A stretch of DNA of 64,000 nucleotides from Afipia clevelandensis ATCC 49720 (GCF_000336555.1 NZ_KB375281.1:1056227-1120226); one strand, 5' to 3'. Shown: positions 28,823-39,000, numbered from the stretch's first letter. Program-made: numbers and translations. Notes: generated by a model not told the origin, from the sequence alone.

Positions 28823-29482
28823 CTAGAAAACGAACGCCGGGCGGCGCTCCAGACCGGCCAAAACAGGCGCCGAGGCGTCGAAGAGCACCCGGCTCCCGAA
28901 ATCCGCTGGGGACCGGGTCACGAGGGTCGCACGCGACGGCCGGCGGGTTGCGAACACGCCCACGAGCCGCCCCCCCATCTTCAATTGCCCGTAGAGCGCC
29001 TCCGGTTCGCGTTCCGTGGCGCCATCCAGCACAATAACGTCATACGGGCCGTGGGCGGGGTCGCCGTCCGCCGGGGCGGCGGCGGTCACCGTCACATTGG
29101 ACAGGCCGGCGAGATTGGCCTTCGCGGTGGCGGCCAGTTCCCCATCTGATTCCGTGGCAAAAACCTCGCCTGCCAGGCGTGCGACAACCGCCGCCGAATA
29201 GCCGCTGGCACAGCCGACCACGAGCACACGGTCGGTCTCGGAAATATCGGCCGCCTGCAGCATTCTGGCGAGCAACGCCGGCTGGATCAGACAGCGCTTC
29301 GCCTGCCCCTGCGCAGCGACGTCGATATCCATGTCGAGATAGGCAATGGCGCGCTTGTTGTCCGGCACAAAACGCTCGCGCGGAACGGCCAGCATGGCGT
29401 CGATGACGCGCAGGTCCGTCACATCGCTCGGACGCACCTGACAGTCGACCATCGTCCGCCGCAAGGCCGTGAAATCTGACAT
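28823..29482 (-). CDS. Protein-L-isoaspartate O-methyltransferase-like protein
   Basis: The 219-residue protein resembles PIMT, which repairs isoaspartyl damage with SAM. The SAM-binding strand reads VLVVGCASGYSAA, not the usual EIGTGSGYQ. The family active-site segment GQTISQP is replaced by GQAKRCLIQP. It may therefore be a diverged methyltransferase of another function. ATG 29482 has AAGAGG just upstream. The gene is directly upstream of tolC, a recurrent alphaproteobacterial order. Confidence 0.8.
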   Translation of the reverse strand: MSDFTALRRTMVDCQVRPSDVTDLRVIDAMLAVPRERFVPDNKRAIAYLDMDIDVAAQGQAKRCLIQPALLARMLQAADISETDRVLVVGCASGYSAAVVARLAGEVFATESDGELAATAKANLAGLSNVTVTAAAPADGDPAHGPYDVIVLDGATEREPEALYGQLKMGGRLVGVFATRRPSRATLVTRSPADFGSRVLFDASAPVLAGLERRPAFVF

Positions 29483-29672
29483 GACATAACCTCTTGAGAG
29501 CAAAGACCTGACCGCCGGATTCTCATCCGTATGGGGGCATATTTGCTGCAAGGCCGAATGGGTTGCAAGCCTGTCCCGCACTGGGCTTTCCCTCCGGGAC
29601 GGCATATGTCGAGGACGGAGCCCGTGAGGCTTTCGGCCCGTTTGGAATTTGCCGATCGGTGAACAGGATCAG

Positions 29673-29948
29673 ATGAGCAAAGCCCCGCGCAAACCTGGCC
29701 GTGTGCCGCCGCCTCCCTCAGAACCGGACTCCGAAAATGGTTCGCTGTCGGCCCATGGTTTGTCGCGCATGCGCAAGCAGATGGACGAGTTCGACGATCT
29801 TCCGGCGGAAGTGCGCGCCGCGCTGATGTCGGCGGTCGAGCCGAGCGATCAGATGATCGACGTGCTCTGCGCCATGAATCGCGGCGGGTTTCCGGTCGCG
29901 GACATGATGAAGGTGATCGAGACGAGCAACGCCAAGAGCGGTGGTTGA
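29673..29948 (+). CDS. Conserved-looking small protein of unknown function
   Basis: This 91-residue protein has a basic Pro-rich N-terminus (KAPRKPGRVPPPP), an acidic stretch, and two predicted helices (about 35-60 and 65-85) with SRMRKQMDEFDDLPAEVR and DVLCAMNRGGFPVADMM. I do not recognise a family. ATG 29673 has AGGATC upstream; a TTG 24 bp earlier is possible. It diverges from the methyltransferase gene and ends 30 bp before tRNA-Cys on the other strand. Confidence 0.6.
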   Translation: MSKAPRKPGRVPPPPSEPDSENGSLSAHGLSRMRKQMDEFDDLPAEVRAALMSAVEPSDQMIDVLCAMNRGGFPVADMMKVIETSNAKSGG

Positions 29949-29978
29949 GAGCTGCGGCAGGCCGTTGCGCGCGCTGAT

Positions 29979-30052
29979 TGGAGGCCACGACCGGAATTGA
30001 ACCGGTGTACACGGTTTTGCAGACCGTTGCGTAACCACTCCGCCACGTGGCC
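29979..30052 (-). tRNA. tRNA-Cys (anticodon GCA)
   Basis: A full cloverleaf reads on the minus strand. Acceptor GGCCACG pairs with CGTGGCC, the anticodon loop is CTGCAAA with anticodon GCA, the T-loop is GTTCAATTC, and the CCA end is encoded (29981-29979). The D-arm region GTGGCGGAGTGGTTACGC is normal. Confidence 0.97.
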
Positions 30053-30184
30053 TCACAGGCCGGACTAGTTACAAGGGCATAGGTCGTTATGCAATCGTCC
30101 CCGCTCAGGTTTCGCGCTTCCGGCGCAAAGGGCTCTGGAAAGTTGCCGCTTTCATCCCATTTTCACTTTAGGGCGATTTACGCT

Positions 30185-30212
30185 TTGCAAGACTCGGGGC
30201 CTTTGCTATAGG
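30185..30212 (+). promoter_or_regulatory. Predicted promoter of tRNA-Asn
   Basis: -35 TTGCAA (30185-30190), a 16-bp spacer and -10 TATAGG (30207-30212) would start transcription about 20 bp before the tRNA. A GC-rich stretch follows the -10, as is common for stringently controlled promoters. Confidence 0.45.
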
Positions 30213-30238
30213 CGGCCCCATTGCTGCTTCAGCAGTCT

Positions 30239-30313
30239 TCCTCGGTAGCTCAGCGGTAGAGCATTCGACTGTTAATCGAATGGTCGCTGGTTCGAATCCA
30301 GCCCGGGGAGCCA
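30239..30313 (+). tRNA. tRNA-Asn (anticodon GTT)
   Basis: Acceptor TCCTCGG pairs with CCGGGGA (one G-T pair), the anticodon loop CTGTTAA gives GTT, the T-loop is GTTCGAATC, and CCA is encoded at 30311-30313. Queuosine occurs at position 34 of tRNA-Asn, which links it to the queC pair at 5 kb. Confidence 0.98.
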
Positions 30314-30446
30314 GCAAATTCAATCACTTAATTGCCACTCTTCCAGTTCCGCCTTGCGGGCGGTCAGCCGTGTGCATAGCTCTGGCGTCAGGATACCCTC
30401 CGGAGTGTTTTCGGGGTGATTCCAGGATGGAACAGGCGGTTTTGAC

Positions 30447-30776
30447 GTGAGCGCGCAAGCCAAGGCTGAACTCGACCGCCACTTCGACTGGATCGCGGAC
30501 CGCCTGCCCGACAAGGGCGCGCGTTTTGTCCGCTGGGTGCGGCAGCCGTCCTCGCGATGGGTGCGAATCCCCCTCGCCGTGCTGCTGGTCCTCGGCGGCG
30601 TTTTCAGTTTCCTGCCTGTTCTCGGTCTCTGGATGCTGCCCCTCGGCCTGCTTCTGATCGCGCAGGATTTGCCGTTCCTGCAGCGGCCGCTGGCCCGTGG
30701 GCTGGGATGGGGCGAGCGCAAATGGATGGAGTGGCAAAACCGGCGCCGCCCGTCCCCGACTGAAACCGAAAAATGA
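30447..30776 (+). CDS. Small membrane protein of unknown function
   Basis: This 109-residue protein starts with GTG and has a short amphipathic N-terminus, then one long or two closely spaced hydrophobic segments (about 41-75, with VLLVLGGVFSFLPVLG and LPLGLLLIAQDLP) and a basic C-terminus. The Pro/Gly-rich hairpin between hydrophobic stretches recalls the PGPGW family of small membrane proteins, but this is only a resemblance. Its stop overlaps the start of the next small membrane gene, so the two are coupled. Confidence 0.6.
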   Translation: MSAQAKAELDRHFDWIADRLPDKGARFVRWVRQPSSRWVRIPLAVLLVLGGVFSFLPVLGLWMLPLGLLLIAQDLPFLQRPLARGLGWGERKWMEWQNRRRPSPTETEK

Positions 30777-30934
30777 ATTCGCCCCTCGACATCATCGTCC
30801 CCATTGTGATGGGCGCGGCGCTGTTGTGGTGGATCGGCCGCGGCATGGGCGGCCGCGCCATGCTGATTGCGACCGCCGCAACGCTCGCCGTGATCGTGGG
30901 GGTGCTGCTTGTGCAGCATGCCGGCGGGCGCTGA
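30773..30934 (+). CDS. 53-residue membrane protein of unknown function
   Basis: This short gene starts with an ATG overlapping the previous stop as ATGA. The product has two hydrophobic segments (about 5-21 and 29-48) joined by a Gly/Arg turn (GRGMGGRA) and ends at HAGGR. No family is recognised. The coupled start and clean two-helix layout make it more than a chance reading frame. It probably works with its upstream partner in the inner membrane. Confidence 0.5.
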   Translation: MNSPLDIIVPIVMGAALLWWIGRGMGGRAMLIATAATLAVIVGVLLVQHAGGR

Positions 30935-30994
30935 AGCGCGCCGTAAGCTCTTATTGCAAAAATGTCGCAGCCGCCGGGAGACTGCCGCGCCCCG

Positions 30995-31018
30995 GTTGCA
31001 TCCGCTTGCGGCTGCAAC
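30995..31018. other. Hairpin upstream of the porin gene
   Basis: GTTGCA (30995-31000) and TGCAAC (31013-31018) enclose CCGC-TT-GCGG, giving a ten-pair stem with one mismatch, about 47 bp before the porin start. It may terminate the two small membrane genes or lie in the porin leader. Confidence 0.4.
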
Positions 31019-31064
31019 GCCGCTCGGCAAAACTCCCCACACGATACCTTTGGGGGCTGAGTCG

Positions 31065-32567
31065 ATGCGGATCGGGCGTTTAGGACAATGGGCCCTTGGT
31101 GCGGCTGCAAGTCTCGCGATCGCAACCGGCGCGCAGGCCGCCGATCTTCCTGCGAAAGCCAGGGCGGTTCAGTACGTCAAGATCTGCTCGCTGTACGGCC
31201 CGGGCTACTACTACATCCCCGGCACCGACACCTGCATCAAACTGAGCGGCTATATTCGCGCCGACTGGAATCTCAACGGCGGCAACTACGACAAGCCGGG
31301 CTGGGATCAGGGTAACGCCCAGGGCACCAAGTCGCGCGACCGCGACTACTTCACCACCCGCGTGCGCACCGAACTGCAGATCGATACCCGCACCCAGACC
31401 GAATATGGCGTGCTGCGCACGTACACGAATCCGCGCTTCCAGTTCGACACCGGCGCAGGTCCGTCGAGCGGCGTGCTGACTCTCGACTACGGCTTCATCC
31501 AGTTCGCCGGATTTACCCTCGGCAAGGCGGTCTCGATCTTCCAGACTCCATGGGGATCGTCAGGCGCCAACAGCCTCACATCGTACCTGATCGGCGGATA
31601 CGACAACGTCAACGGCATTTCGCAGATCGCCTACACCGCGCAATTCGGCAACGGCGTTTCGGCATCGGTCGCTATCGAAGACAACCGCGTCATCAATCGC
31701 GCGCAATTGCTCAACGCCAGCCTGACGCAGCCTGCCACCGGTGTGTTCACCGGCGTGTTCACCAATTCCTATGGCGGCAATGTCTCGCCGGATTTTGTCG
31801 GCAACATCCGTGTTGAGCAAAAGGCCTTCACCGCGCAGCTTTCGGGCGCCGCGCACAACATTCACGCCAACTACTATGCGGGACCCGGCGGCGCGGCCCC
31901 GGTCGAAACCGACGGACACCCGAACGACACCTGGGGCTTCGCGGTGATGGGCGGCCTGCAGTTGAGGAATTTGCCGACGGGCCCGGGCGACAAGCTCTCG
32001 CTCGATGCAAGCTATGTGAACGGCGCGCTGAAATATCTTCTCAGCGGCGTCACCGGCACGGCCTTCGATTCGTTCGGCGGCGGCTCGCCGGTTTTCGCAG
32101 GCAGCTATCAGACCATGGCGGTGCTGTCGCTGATGGACGGCGTCTACTCCACGGGCGGCAGCATCGAGAAAACCTCCGGCTGGGGTTTCCGTGGCGGCTT
32201 CGTGCATAACTGGTCGCCGACATGGGAAACCGGCATTTTCGGCAGCTATTCCCGCATCGAATTCAGCAGCAACGGCGCGGCGGCCTTCTGCACGGCGTTC
32301 ACCGCACTGTCGCCGAAGTCGAACGGCTATAGCTGCAATCCGAATTTCAGCATCTGGCAGGTTGGTCAGCGCACGGCGTGGACGCCGGTCAAGAACCTGA
32401 CCTTCTCGGCGGAAGTGCTCTATACCTATCTCGACCAGTCCCACACCGGCTCGCAGACGCTGACCAATCCCGGCCAGTTGACCGGCAGCTTCAAGCCGAC
32501 GGCCGTGTATGATTTCAAGGATCAGGGCGTGATTTCCGGCCTTGTCGGGGTGCGCCGGACGTTCTGA
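31065..32567 (+). CDS. Porin (Porin_2 family, Omp2b-like)
   Basis: The 500-residue outer-membrane protein has a signal peptide cut after TGAQA. The mature N-terminus ADLPAKARAVQYVKICSLYGPGYYYIPGTD (read in parts: ADLPAKA, then YVKICSLYG) is a hallmark of Bradyrhizobium/Brucella Porin_2 proteins. The rest alternates beta-strands and ends in a strand finishing with the C-terminal phenylalanine required for assembly. ATG 31065 is the family start. It probably forms a trimeric general diffusion pore. Its stop is 2 bp from the stop of the GST gene on the other strand. Confidence 0.94.
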   Translation: MRIGRLGQWALGAAASLAIATGAQAADLPAKARAVQYVKICSLYGPGYYYIPGTDTCIKLSGYIRADWNLNGGNYDKPGWDQGNAQGTKSRDRDYFTTRVRTELQIDTRTQTEYGVLRTYTNPRFQFDTGAGPSSGVLTLDYGFIQFAGFTLGKAVSIFQTPWGSSGANSLTSYLIGGYDNVNGISQIAYTAQFGNGVSASVAIEDNRVINRAQLLNASLTQPATGVFTGVFTNSYGGNVSPDFVGNIRVEQKAFTAQLSGAAHNIHANYYAGPGGAAPVETDGHPNDTWGFAVMGGLQLRNLPTGPGDKLSLDASYVNGALKYLLSGVTGTAFDSFGGGSPVFAGSYQTMAVLSLMDGVYSTGGSIEKTSGWGFRGGFVHNWSPTWETGIFGSYSRIEFSSNGAAAFCTAFTALSPKSNGYSCNPNFSIWQVGQRTAWTPVKNLTFSAEVLYTYLDQSHTGSQTLTNPGQLTGSFKPTAVYDFKDQGVISGLVGVRRTF

Positions 32568-32569
32568 AA

Positions 32570-33211
32570 CTAGGCAGGCGCGTTGACGGCCAACTGGGCC
32601 GCGAAGGCCCGCGCGTAAGCGGGACGCGCCTCGCCGCGCGCGACATAGGCCGCAAGGCCCGGATATTCCCCGAGAAGACCCGACGGCCTTAACCGCAGAA
32701 GCACCGATACCATCATCAGGTCGCCCGCATTGAATGCGCCGTCGAGCCAGTCGGCCTCGCCGAGCCGCGCGGACAACTGGTTCAGCCGCTCGCGGATGCG
32801 ATCCATGACCAGAGGCAGCCGCTCCTTGCTCCAAGGCCTGTCGCCTTCCAGGATTCTGGCGGTGACCAGATCGAGGATCGGCGGCTCCACGGTGTTCACC
32901 GCCGCGAACATCCATGCGATCGCACGCGCTCTTGCATGGGCATCAACCGGCAGGAGGCCCGCATGGCGATCGGCGATGTGGAGCACGATCGCGCCGGTCT
33001 CGAACAGGGCAAGACCGTCTTCTTCAAAAGTCGGAATCTGCCCGAACGGATGCAGCGCCAGATGCGCCGACTGCTTCATCGCCTGAAAGGATACCAGACG
33101 AACCTCGTAAGGCAGACCGGCCTCTTCGAGCGCCCAGCGCACGCGCGTATCGCGCGCCAGTCCCTTGCCGCCGTCGGGCGACCGCTCGAAGGCGGTAATG
33201 ACAATGGTCAT
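32570..33211 (-). CDS. Glutathione S-transferase family protein
   Basis: This 213-residue protein has an N-terminal thioredoxin-like domain (about 1-80). Within it are the cis-proline region GQIPTFEEDG and the glutathione-contact LFETGAIVLHIAD. An all-helical C-terminal domain follows (about 88-205). The N-terminal catalytic Ser/Tyr/Cys is not obvious: the region reads ERSPDGGKGLARDTRVRW, which differs from common classes. The substrate is unknown. It starts 26 bp after the DTW gene on the same strand. Confidence 0.85.
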   Translation of the reverse strand: MTIVITAFERSPDGGKGLARDTRVRWALEEAGLPYEVRLVSFQAMKQSAHLALHPFGQIPTFEEDGLALFETGAIVLHIADRHAGLLPVDAHARARAIAWMFAAVNTVEPPILDLVTARILEGDRPWSKERLPLVMDRIRERLNQLSARLGEADWLDGAFNAGDLMMVSVLLRLRPSGLLGEYPGLAAYVARGEARPAYARAFAAQLAVNAPA

Positions 33212-33237
33212 CGCACGAGCCTCCCGACGAAAAATAC

Positions 33238-33978
33238 CTAGACCTTCGCGCCCTTGCCGCGCCGGTTTTCCGGGCGGCGATAGTCGCGCTTCTTCGGCTT
33301 GGGCGCGAGTTCGGGCATGGATGATTGAACCTCGCGATACTGCGCCAGCATCCGCTGGAATGTCGCGTTCAATTCGGTTTCGATCTCCGGCCGTCCTTCA
33401 AGCCGGCTCAGAACCATTCCGGCAGCTTCGATGGTGGAAAGCCCGTCGCGCCGCGGCTCCTTGCGCAGCTTGCCGTAGAGCGAGGGCTGCTTTGGCCCGA
33501 GGATGATACGGCGGCAGCGGAGCATCCAGGCATTGCGCCACCACAGCGCCTTGGCCTGGCTCCAGGTGCCGTCGAGCAGCACCACGCCTTCGAGGTCCTT
33601 CAGAATCTGCCGCTGATGGTCCTCGATTTCGCCCTGACGGTTGATCGCGACCAGATCCTTGTCGGTGGCAAGATCGGCGACCTTGGCGGAGCCGAGATAG
33701 AGAATGGCCCAGTCCTGCGGATCGACGGTGCGGCCCAGCGCCTTGGACAGGCTCGGCCACGACAGGCCGATCTTGTGGGTCACTTTCGTGAAGTGCTGTG
33801 CGGTCAGCCGCGCCGTGCCGAGCGCCCTGTCCTGCTCCTGCGGATGCTGCAGGATCAGAAGTTCGACGCGATTGTCGATCGGCGCAACGCTGTCGCAGAT
33901 GCACAGCGGCAGCGGCTTGCCGCAACGCGGGCATTCTTCGATCTCGTCGGCGGCGACAGCTTTGGGGGATTTGGACAT
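33238..33978 (-). CDS. DTW-domain tRNA-uridine aminocarboxypropyltransferase
   Basis: The 246-residue protein has the zinc-type cysteines of the family (CPRCGKPLPLCIC, about 16-28) and the DTW signature in LLDGTWSQAKAL (about 137-148). DTW proteins, such as E. coli TapT and human DTWD1/2, use SAM to make acp3U in tRNA. The Lys/Arg-rich C-terminal tail (about 228-246) could help RNA binding. It lies between the ABC exporter and GST genes on the same strand with short gaps, but has no evident functional tie to them. Confidence 0.88.
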   Translation of the reverse strand: MSKSPKAVAADEIEECPRCGKPLPLCICDSVAPIDNRVELLILQHPQEQDRALGTARLTAQHFTKVTHKIGLSWPSLSKALGRTVDPQDWAILYLGSAKVADLATDKDLVAINRQGEIEDHQRQILKDLEGVVLLDGTWSQAKALWWRNAWMLRCRRIILGPKQPSLYGKLRKEPRRDGLSTIEAAGMVLSRLEGRPEIETELNATFQRMLAQYREVQSSMPELAPKPKKRDYRRPENRRGKGAKV

Positions 33979-34043
33979 TGCCCGGCTATACGCTGCGCGC
34001 CAGTGAACGGCAACCTGCGATGCTGTTCACTGCGATATTTCCG

Positions 34044-35972
34044 TCAGGCTGCATCGGAAGCCGGGGCACGCCTCTTTCGGAGCCAGCCGCCAAGCAAGCG
34101 ACGCTTGCCCTTGCGCGGAATGAGGTCGATGTCGCTGACCAGTTTCGCCCCGCCCTTGCGGCGTTCCAGCGTGATCTTGCGGCTGTGAAATTCTTCCAGC
34201 TCCGTGCGGTGAGCGACACTGATGATCGTGGCGTCCTTCAGTTCGTCATGAAGCAGTTTCATCATGTTGTCCTGCCCGGTGTCATCGAGCGCGGACGTCG
34301 CCTCGTCCAGCACAATGATGTCGGGTTTGTGCAGCAGCAGGCGCGCGAAGGCGAGACGCTGCTTCTCGCCGCCGGACAGTGTCTGATCCCACGGCGCATC
34401 TTCTTCGATCTTCTCTTTGAGGTGCGCCAGCCCGGCCCTCTCGAGGCTCTCGGCCACCTGTTCAACGGTCCAGTCCTCGGCAGACCCGGGATAGGCCACG
34501 GCACGCTGCAATGTTCCGGACGGCACATAGGGCTTCTGCGGCAGCATGAAGATGCGGCGATCCGGATGGAAATCGACACTGCCGCCGCCCCACGGCCAAA
34601 GTCCGGCGATGGCGCGGACCAGCGTGCTCTTGCCGGAGCCGGACTCGCCCGCGACAAGCACACGCTCGCCGGGTTCGATCACCACTTCGGATTCGCCGAC
34701 CACCGCCGTGCCGTCGTTCAGCGTCACCGAGAGATCGTTCAGCCGCAGCATGGCGTCGTCGGTCGTTTCGCCGCGTTCGATACGATTTGCGCCCTCGCCC
34801 CTTTCCGCCCGCTCCAGGCCGTCGAGCGACATCATCAGCGATGCGATGCGCCGCGCGCCTGCGTTCCATTCCGCAAGGCGCGGATAGTTGTCGACCAGCC
34901 AGCCGAACGCCGCCTGCACGATGGTAAAAGCGGACGCGGCCTGCATGACTTGTCCCAGCGTCATGCTGCCTTCGAGGAATTTCGGCGCGCACAGGAGAAT
35001 TGGAATCACCGGCGCGATCAGACTCGATCCCTGCGAGACAATGGTGGTGCGCATATGTTGCCCGCACAGCCGCGCCCATTGCTTCAGGACATTGCCGAAC
35101 GACTTGTCGATGCCGGAGCGCTCTTCTTCTTCGCCGCCGAGCAGTGCGATGCTCTCGCCGTTCTCGCGCACGCGGGTCAGCATGTAGCGAAACTCGGCCT
35201 CGGTCTGGTTCTTTGCTTCGGAGACAGAAACAAAGTTCCTGCCGATGACGACCATCGAGCCGCTGGCAATGGCCGCATACACGATGGCGGCAATGACAAG
35301 AAACCCGGGAATGGTGATCGTGCTGCCGCCAACCGTGACTGTGAGCGCGCCGCCGATGGTCCACAGCACGACGATGAAGGTGGTCGCGGACAGGAATGCC
35401 TGCGTGACACCGGCGGCGAAGTCCACGGGTGCGTCGGTGGCGACGCGCAAATCCTCGGCGATCCTGTATTCAGGATTCTTGTGATCGCCATCCACCAGAT
35501 TGAGCTGGTAATAGCGCCCGTTGGCCAGCCAGCGTGACACCACAGCATCCGTCAGCCACGCGCGCCAGCGCCGCTGGATGCTCATGCGCGCAAACACCTG
35601 CGTGACGCCGAGCACGACGCTGCCGATCGCCAGCGGGAAAAATATCCCGGTCAGATACAGGACACGCGCGGCATCCTTCTTCTCGATGCAGTCGAAGATT
35701 GCCCTGTTCCAGACGTTGATGCCGTACTGAAAGGTGATCTGCAGCACGATCAGCGCGAACAGCCCGACAGTGAATATCCATGCAAGCCGGCCGCCGCCGG
35801 ATCCCCAATAGCCACGTGCGCTGATCCAGAACCGCGTCAGCAGGTAATCGCGCCTGAGTTGTTCGACCTCTTCCGGCGAGAGCCCTGGATCGGGCTCGAG
35901 CATTTCGGGCGGAGGGGCTTCAATTTTTTCGCCGTTTTCGGCGAGAACTTCCTGGATGGGCGGTTTCTTCAT
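34044..35972 (-). CDS. ABC transporter, fused permease/ATPase (YddA/BclA-like, ABC_membrane_2)
   Basis: The 642-residue protein has an N-terminal cytosolic stretch, a membrane domain of the SbmA/BacA-related ABC_membrane_2 type (about 60-380) and a C-terminal ATPase with Walker A GESGSGKST, signature LSGGEKQR and Walker B IIVLDEATSALD. Relatives include E. coli YddA and Bradyrhizobium BclA, which imports nodule peptides and bleomycin-like compounds. Whether this copy moves peptides or vitamin B12-like cargo is open. It begins 58 bp after mdtC on the same strand and may share its transcript. Confidence 0.88.
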   Translation of the reverse strand: MKKPPIQEVLAENGEKIEAPPPEMLEPDPGLSPEEVEQLRRDYLLTRFWISARGYWGSGGGRLAWIFTVGLFALIVLQITFQYGINVWNRAIFDCIEKKDAARVLYLTGIFFPLAIGSVVLGVTQVFARMSIQRRWRAWLTDAVVSRWLANGRYYQLNLVDGDHKNPEYRIAEDLRVATDAPVDFAAGVTQAFLSATTFIVVLWTIGGALTVTVGGSTITIPGFLVIAAIVYAAIASGSMVVIGRNFVSVSEAKNQTEAEFRYMLTRVRENGESIALLGGEEEERSGIDKSFGNVLKQWARLCGQHMRTTIVSQGSSLIAPVIPILLCAPKFLEGSMTLGQVMQAASAFTIVQAAFGWLVDNYPRLAEWNAGARRIASLMMSLDGLERAERGEGANRIERGETTDDAMLRLNDLSVTLNDGTAVVGESEVVIEPGERVLVAGESGSGKSTLVRAIAGLWPWGGGSVDFHPDRRIFMLPQKPYVPSGTLQRAVAYPGSAEDWTVEQVAESLERAGLAHLKEKIEEDAPWDQTLSGGEKQRLAFARLLLHKPDIIVLDEATSALDDTGQDNMMKLLHDELKDATIISVAHRTELEEFHSRKITLERRKGGAKLVSDIDLIPRKGKRRLLGGWLRKRRAPASDAA

Positions 35973-36030
35973 ACCGCTTCAACGTGATCGGAACCGTCAG
36001 GTTCCCGCCTCCGCGTTGCACCGCCGCAAT

Positions 36031-39000
36031 TTATTCTGCGGGTGCGGCGTCCGGCACGGTGCGCCCCTGTCTTTCGGCCCCACGCAGCCGGTCGATCAGA
36101 AGATAGATCACCGGCGTCGTGTAGAGCGTCAGGACCTGAGACACGATCAGTCCGCCGATGATGGTGATGCCGAGCGGCCTGCGCAGTTCGGTGCCCGGCC
36201 CTGTCGCCAGCACCAGCGGCACGGCGGCGAGCAGCGCCGCCATGGTCGTCATCAGGATGGGGCGAAAACGCGCGATGCAGGCCTCGAAGATCGCCTCTTC
36301 CGATCCAAGGCCGCGGTGACGTTCCCCTTCAAGCGCGAAGTCGACGATCATGATGCCGTTCTTCTTCACGATGCCGATCAGGAGAATGATGCCGATGAAC
36401 GCGATCACCGTTAGCGGCGTATTGGTCAGTTGAAGCGCAAGCAGCGCGCCGAGGCCCGCGGACGGCAACGTCGAGATGATGGTCAGCGGATGCGCGAGAC
36501 TTTCGTAGAGAACGCCGAGCACGATATAGACGGCGATCAGCGCGCCGAGAATGAGCAGCGGCTGCTTGCTCGCGGTCTTCTGGCTGTCGGCGGCGTTGCC
36601 TGCGAACTCGCCCCGGATGCCAGCAGGCATGTGCAGTTCCTCGACCGCGCGCAGAATGTTGTCGGTCGCGGTCTGCAGCGGAACGCCGTCGGGAACATTG
36701 AATGAAATGGTGTTCGACGGGAACGAAGCCTGATGGAACACGGAGAGCGGCGACAGGCCGCGCTCCATCCTGACCACGGCCGACAGCGGCACCTGCGCGT
36801 CCCCATTGCCCGCGACATAAATCCGATCCAGCGCGGAAGGATCGCCCTGCAGGCGCGGATCGACTTCGAGCACAATTTTATACTGGTTGCGCTGGGTGTA
36901 GATGGTCGAAATCTGACGCTGCGAAAAGGCGTTGTTCAGGGCGTTGTCGATGTCCTGAACCTGCACGCCGAGGCTGGCGGCGGTTTTCCGGTCGATCGAG
37001 AGATTGAGCGCGAGGCCCGCGGCGTCGCGGTCGCTCGACACGTCCGTAATGCCTTCGACGCTCTCAAGCCGTTTCGCGACAATAGGCGCCCACTTCGCCA
37101 GCAAATCGAGATCGGAACTGATGAGCGTATACTGGTAGTTGGAGTCGCTCTGGCGACCGCCGGTCCGCAGATCCTGCGCCGCGAACATGAACAGCCGGAT
37201 GCCCGGCACCATGCCGAGTTTCCGCCGCAGCCGGTCGATCACCTGCGTGGTGGTCAGCCCCTCGCGCTCTTCAAGTGACTTGAGGCTGATGAACATGCGG
37301 CCGGTGTTGGAGCCGCCAAAGCCGTTGCTGCTGCCCAGACTTGAACCGACACCGGCGACCGCCGGGTCCGCCATCACGATATCGGCGATCCGCTGCTGCA
37401 GACCGAGCATGGCCTGAAACGACACGTCGGGGGACGCGCGCGTGGCGCCGATCACCAGGCCACTGTCGTCGGTCGGGAAGTATCCCTTGGGCGTCTTGAT
37501 GTAGAGCGTGACTGTCAGCGCGATGGTCGCGAAGAACACCAGCAGCGTCAGGATCGGAAACCGCAGCACCACATGCAGCGTCCGCTCATAGAACCGGACC
37601 GTCCGCGACAGACTGCCTTCCACCAGACGGTCGAACCAGGTCTCGTCCGCCGATACCGTGCCCTTGATGTAATGCGCGCAGATCATCGGCGTGACGGTGA
37701 GCGAGACCACCATCGACACCAGAATGGCGAACGTGAGTGTCAGCGAGAATTCGCGGAACAGGCGGCCGACGATGCCGTCCATGAAAATCAGCGGAATGAA
37801 CGCGGCGACCAGCGAAATGCTGATCGACAGCACGGTGAAACCGATCTGCTTCGCGCCCAGGATCGCGGCCTGATACGGCTTCATGCCCTCCTCGAGATTT
37901 CGGTACATGTTCTCGATCATGACAATGGCGTCGTCGACCACGAAGCCGACGCACACCGCCAGCGCCATCAGGGACAGGTTGTTGATCGAGAACCCGGCCA
38001 CCCACATCGCCGCGCAGGTGCCCGCCAGCGCCAGCGGCACCGAGATTCCGGCGGCGACGGTCGGCGTCATCCGGCGCACGAACACGAATACCACCAGCAT
38101 GACCAGCACGCAGGTCGCGCCCAGCGTCCATTCCATGTCCTCGACATTGGCGCGGATGGTGCCGGTGCGATCCGAGAGGATCGACACTTCGACGCCGCCG
38201 GGAATCCACTGCTTCAGTTCCGGCAGCAGCGCCTTCACCCGGTCCACGGTCTCGATAACGTTGGCGTCCTGCTGCTTGGTAATGAGGATCAGAACCGCAG
38301 GCTGCTTGTTGAACCAGGCGATGGAGCGGCTGTTGCGCGTGGCATCGAGCACGGTGGCGACGTCGGAGAGTTTCACGAAGTTGCCGTTGGCGGCCTTGAT
38401 GACGATATCGCGGAACTGGGCGGCCGTGCGCATCTGCGGGTTGGCGGCCAGCGTCTCGCCCAGAACCTGTCCGTCGAAGGTGCCGACCGGCCCGATGGCG
38501 TTGGCATTCACGATCGCGGTGCGGACATCGTCGCTCGATATCCCTGCCGTCGCGAGCGCACCGGGATTGAGCTGGATGCGAACCGCCGGCTGATCCGCAC
38601 CGCTGACGGTCGCCTCACCAACGCCCGGCACCTGCGAGATGCGCTGTGCGATCACGGTGTCCGCGACGTCGTAGATCGCGCTCGGCAGCATCGTTTTGGA
38701 GGTGAGCGCGATAATGAGAACGGGCGATGCCGCGGGATTGGCCTTGCGGAAATTCGGCAGCGTCGGCAGGTCGGTGGGCAGATCGGCGAGCGAGGCGTTG
38801 ATCGCCGCCTGCACGTCACGCGCGGCGCGGTCGATATTGCGGCCGATGGCGAACTGCATCGAGATGTTGGTTGAGCCGAGCGAACTGGTCGAGGTGATCT
38901 GGTCGACGCCGGCGATTTCGCCGAGGCGGCGCTCAAGCGGCGCGGCGACGGTCGAGGCCATGATGGTCGGATCGGCGCCCGGACGCGATGCGCTGACGCG

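Noticed and set aside
30320..30446. A minus-strand frame ending next to tRNA-Asn with protein-like sequence (TPELCTRLTARKAELEEWQ)
   Set aside because: It has no start codon before running antisense through the whole small membrane gene. It could be a relic near a tRNA integration site, but nothing supports it.
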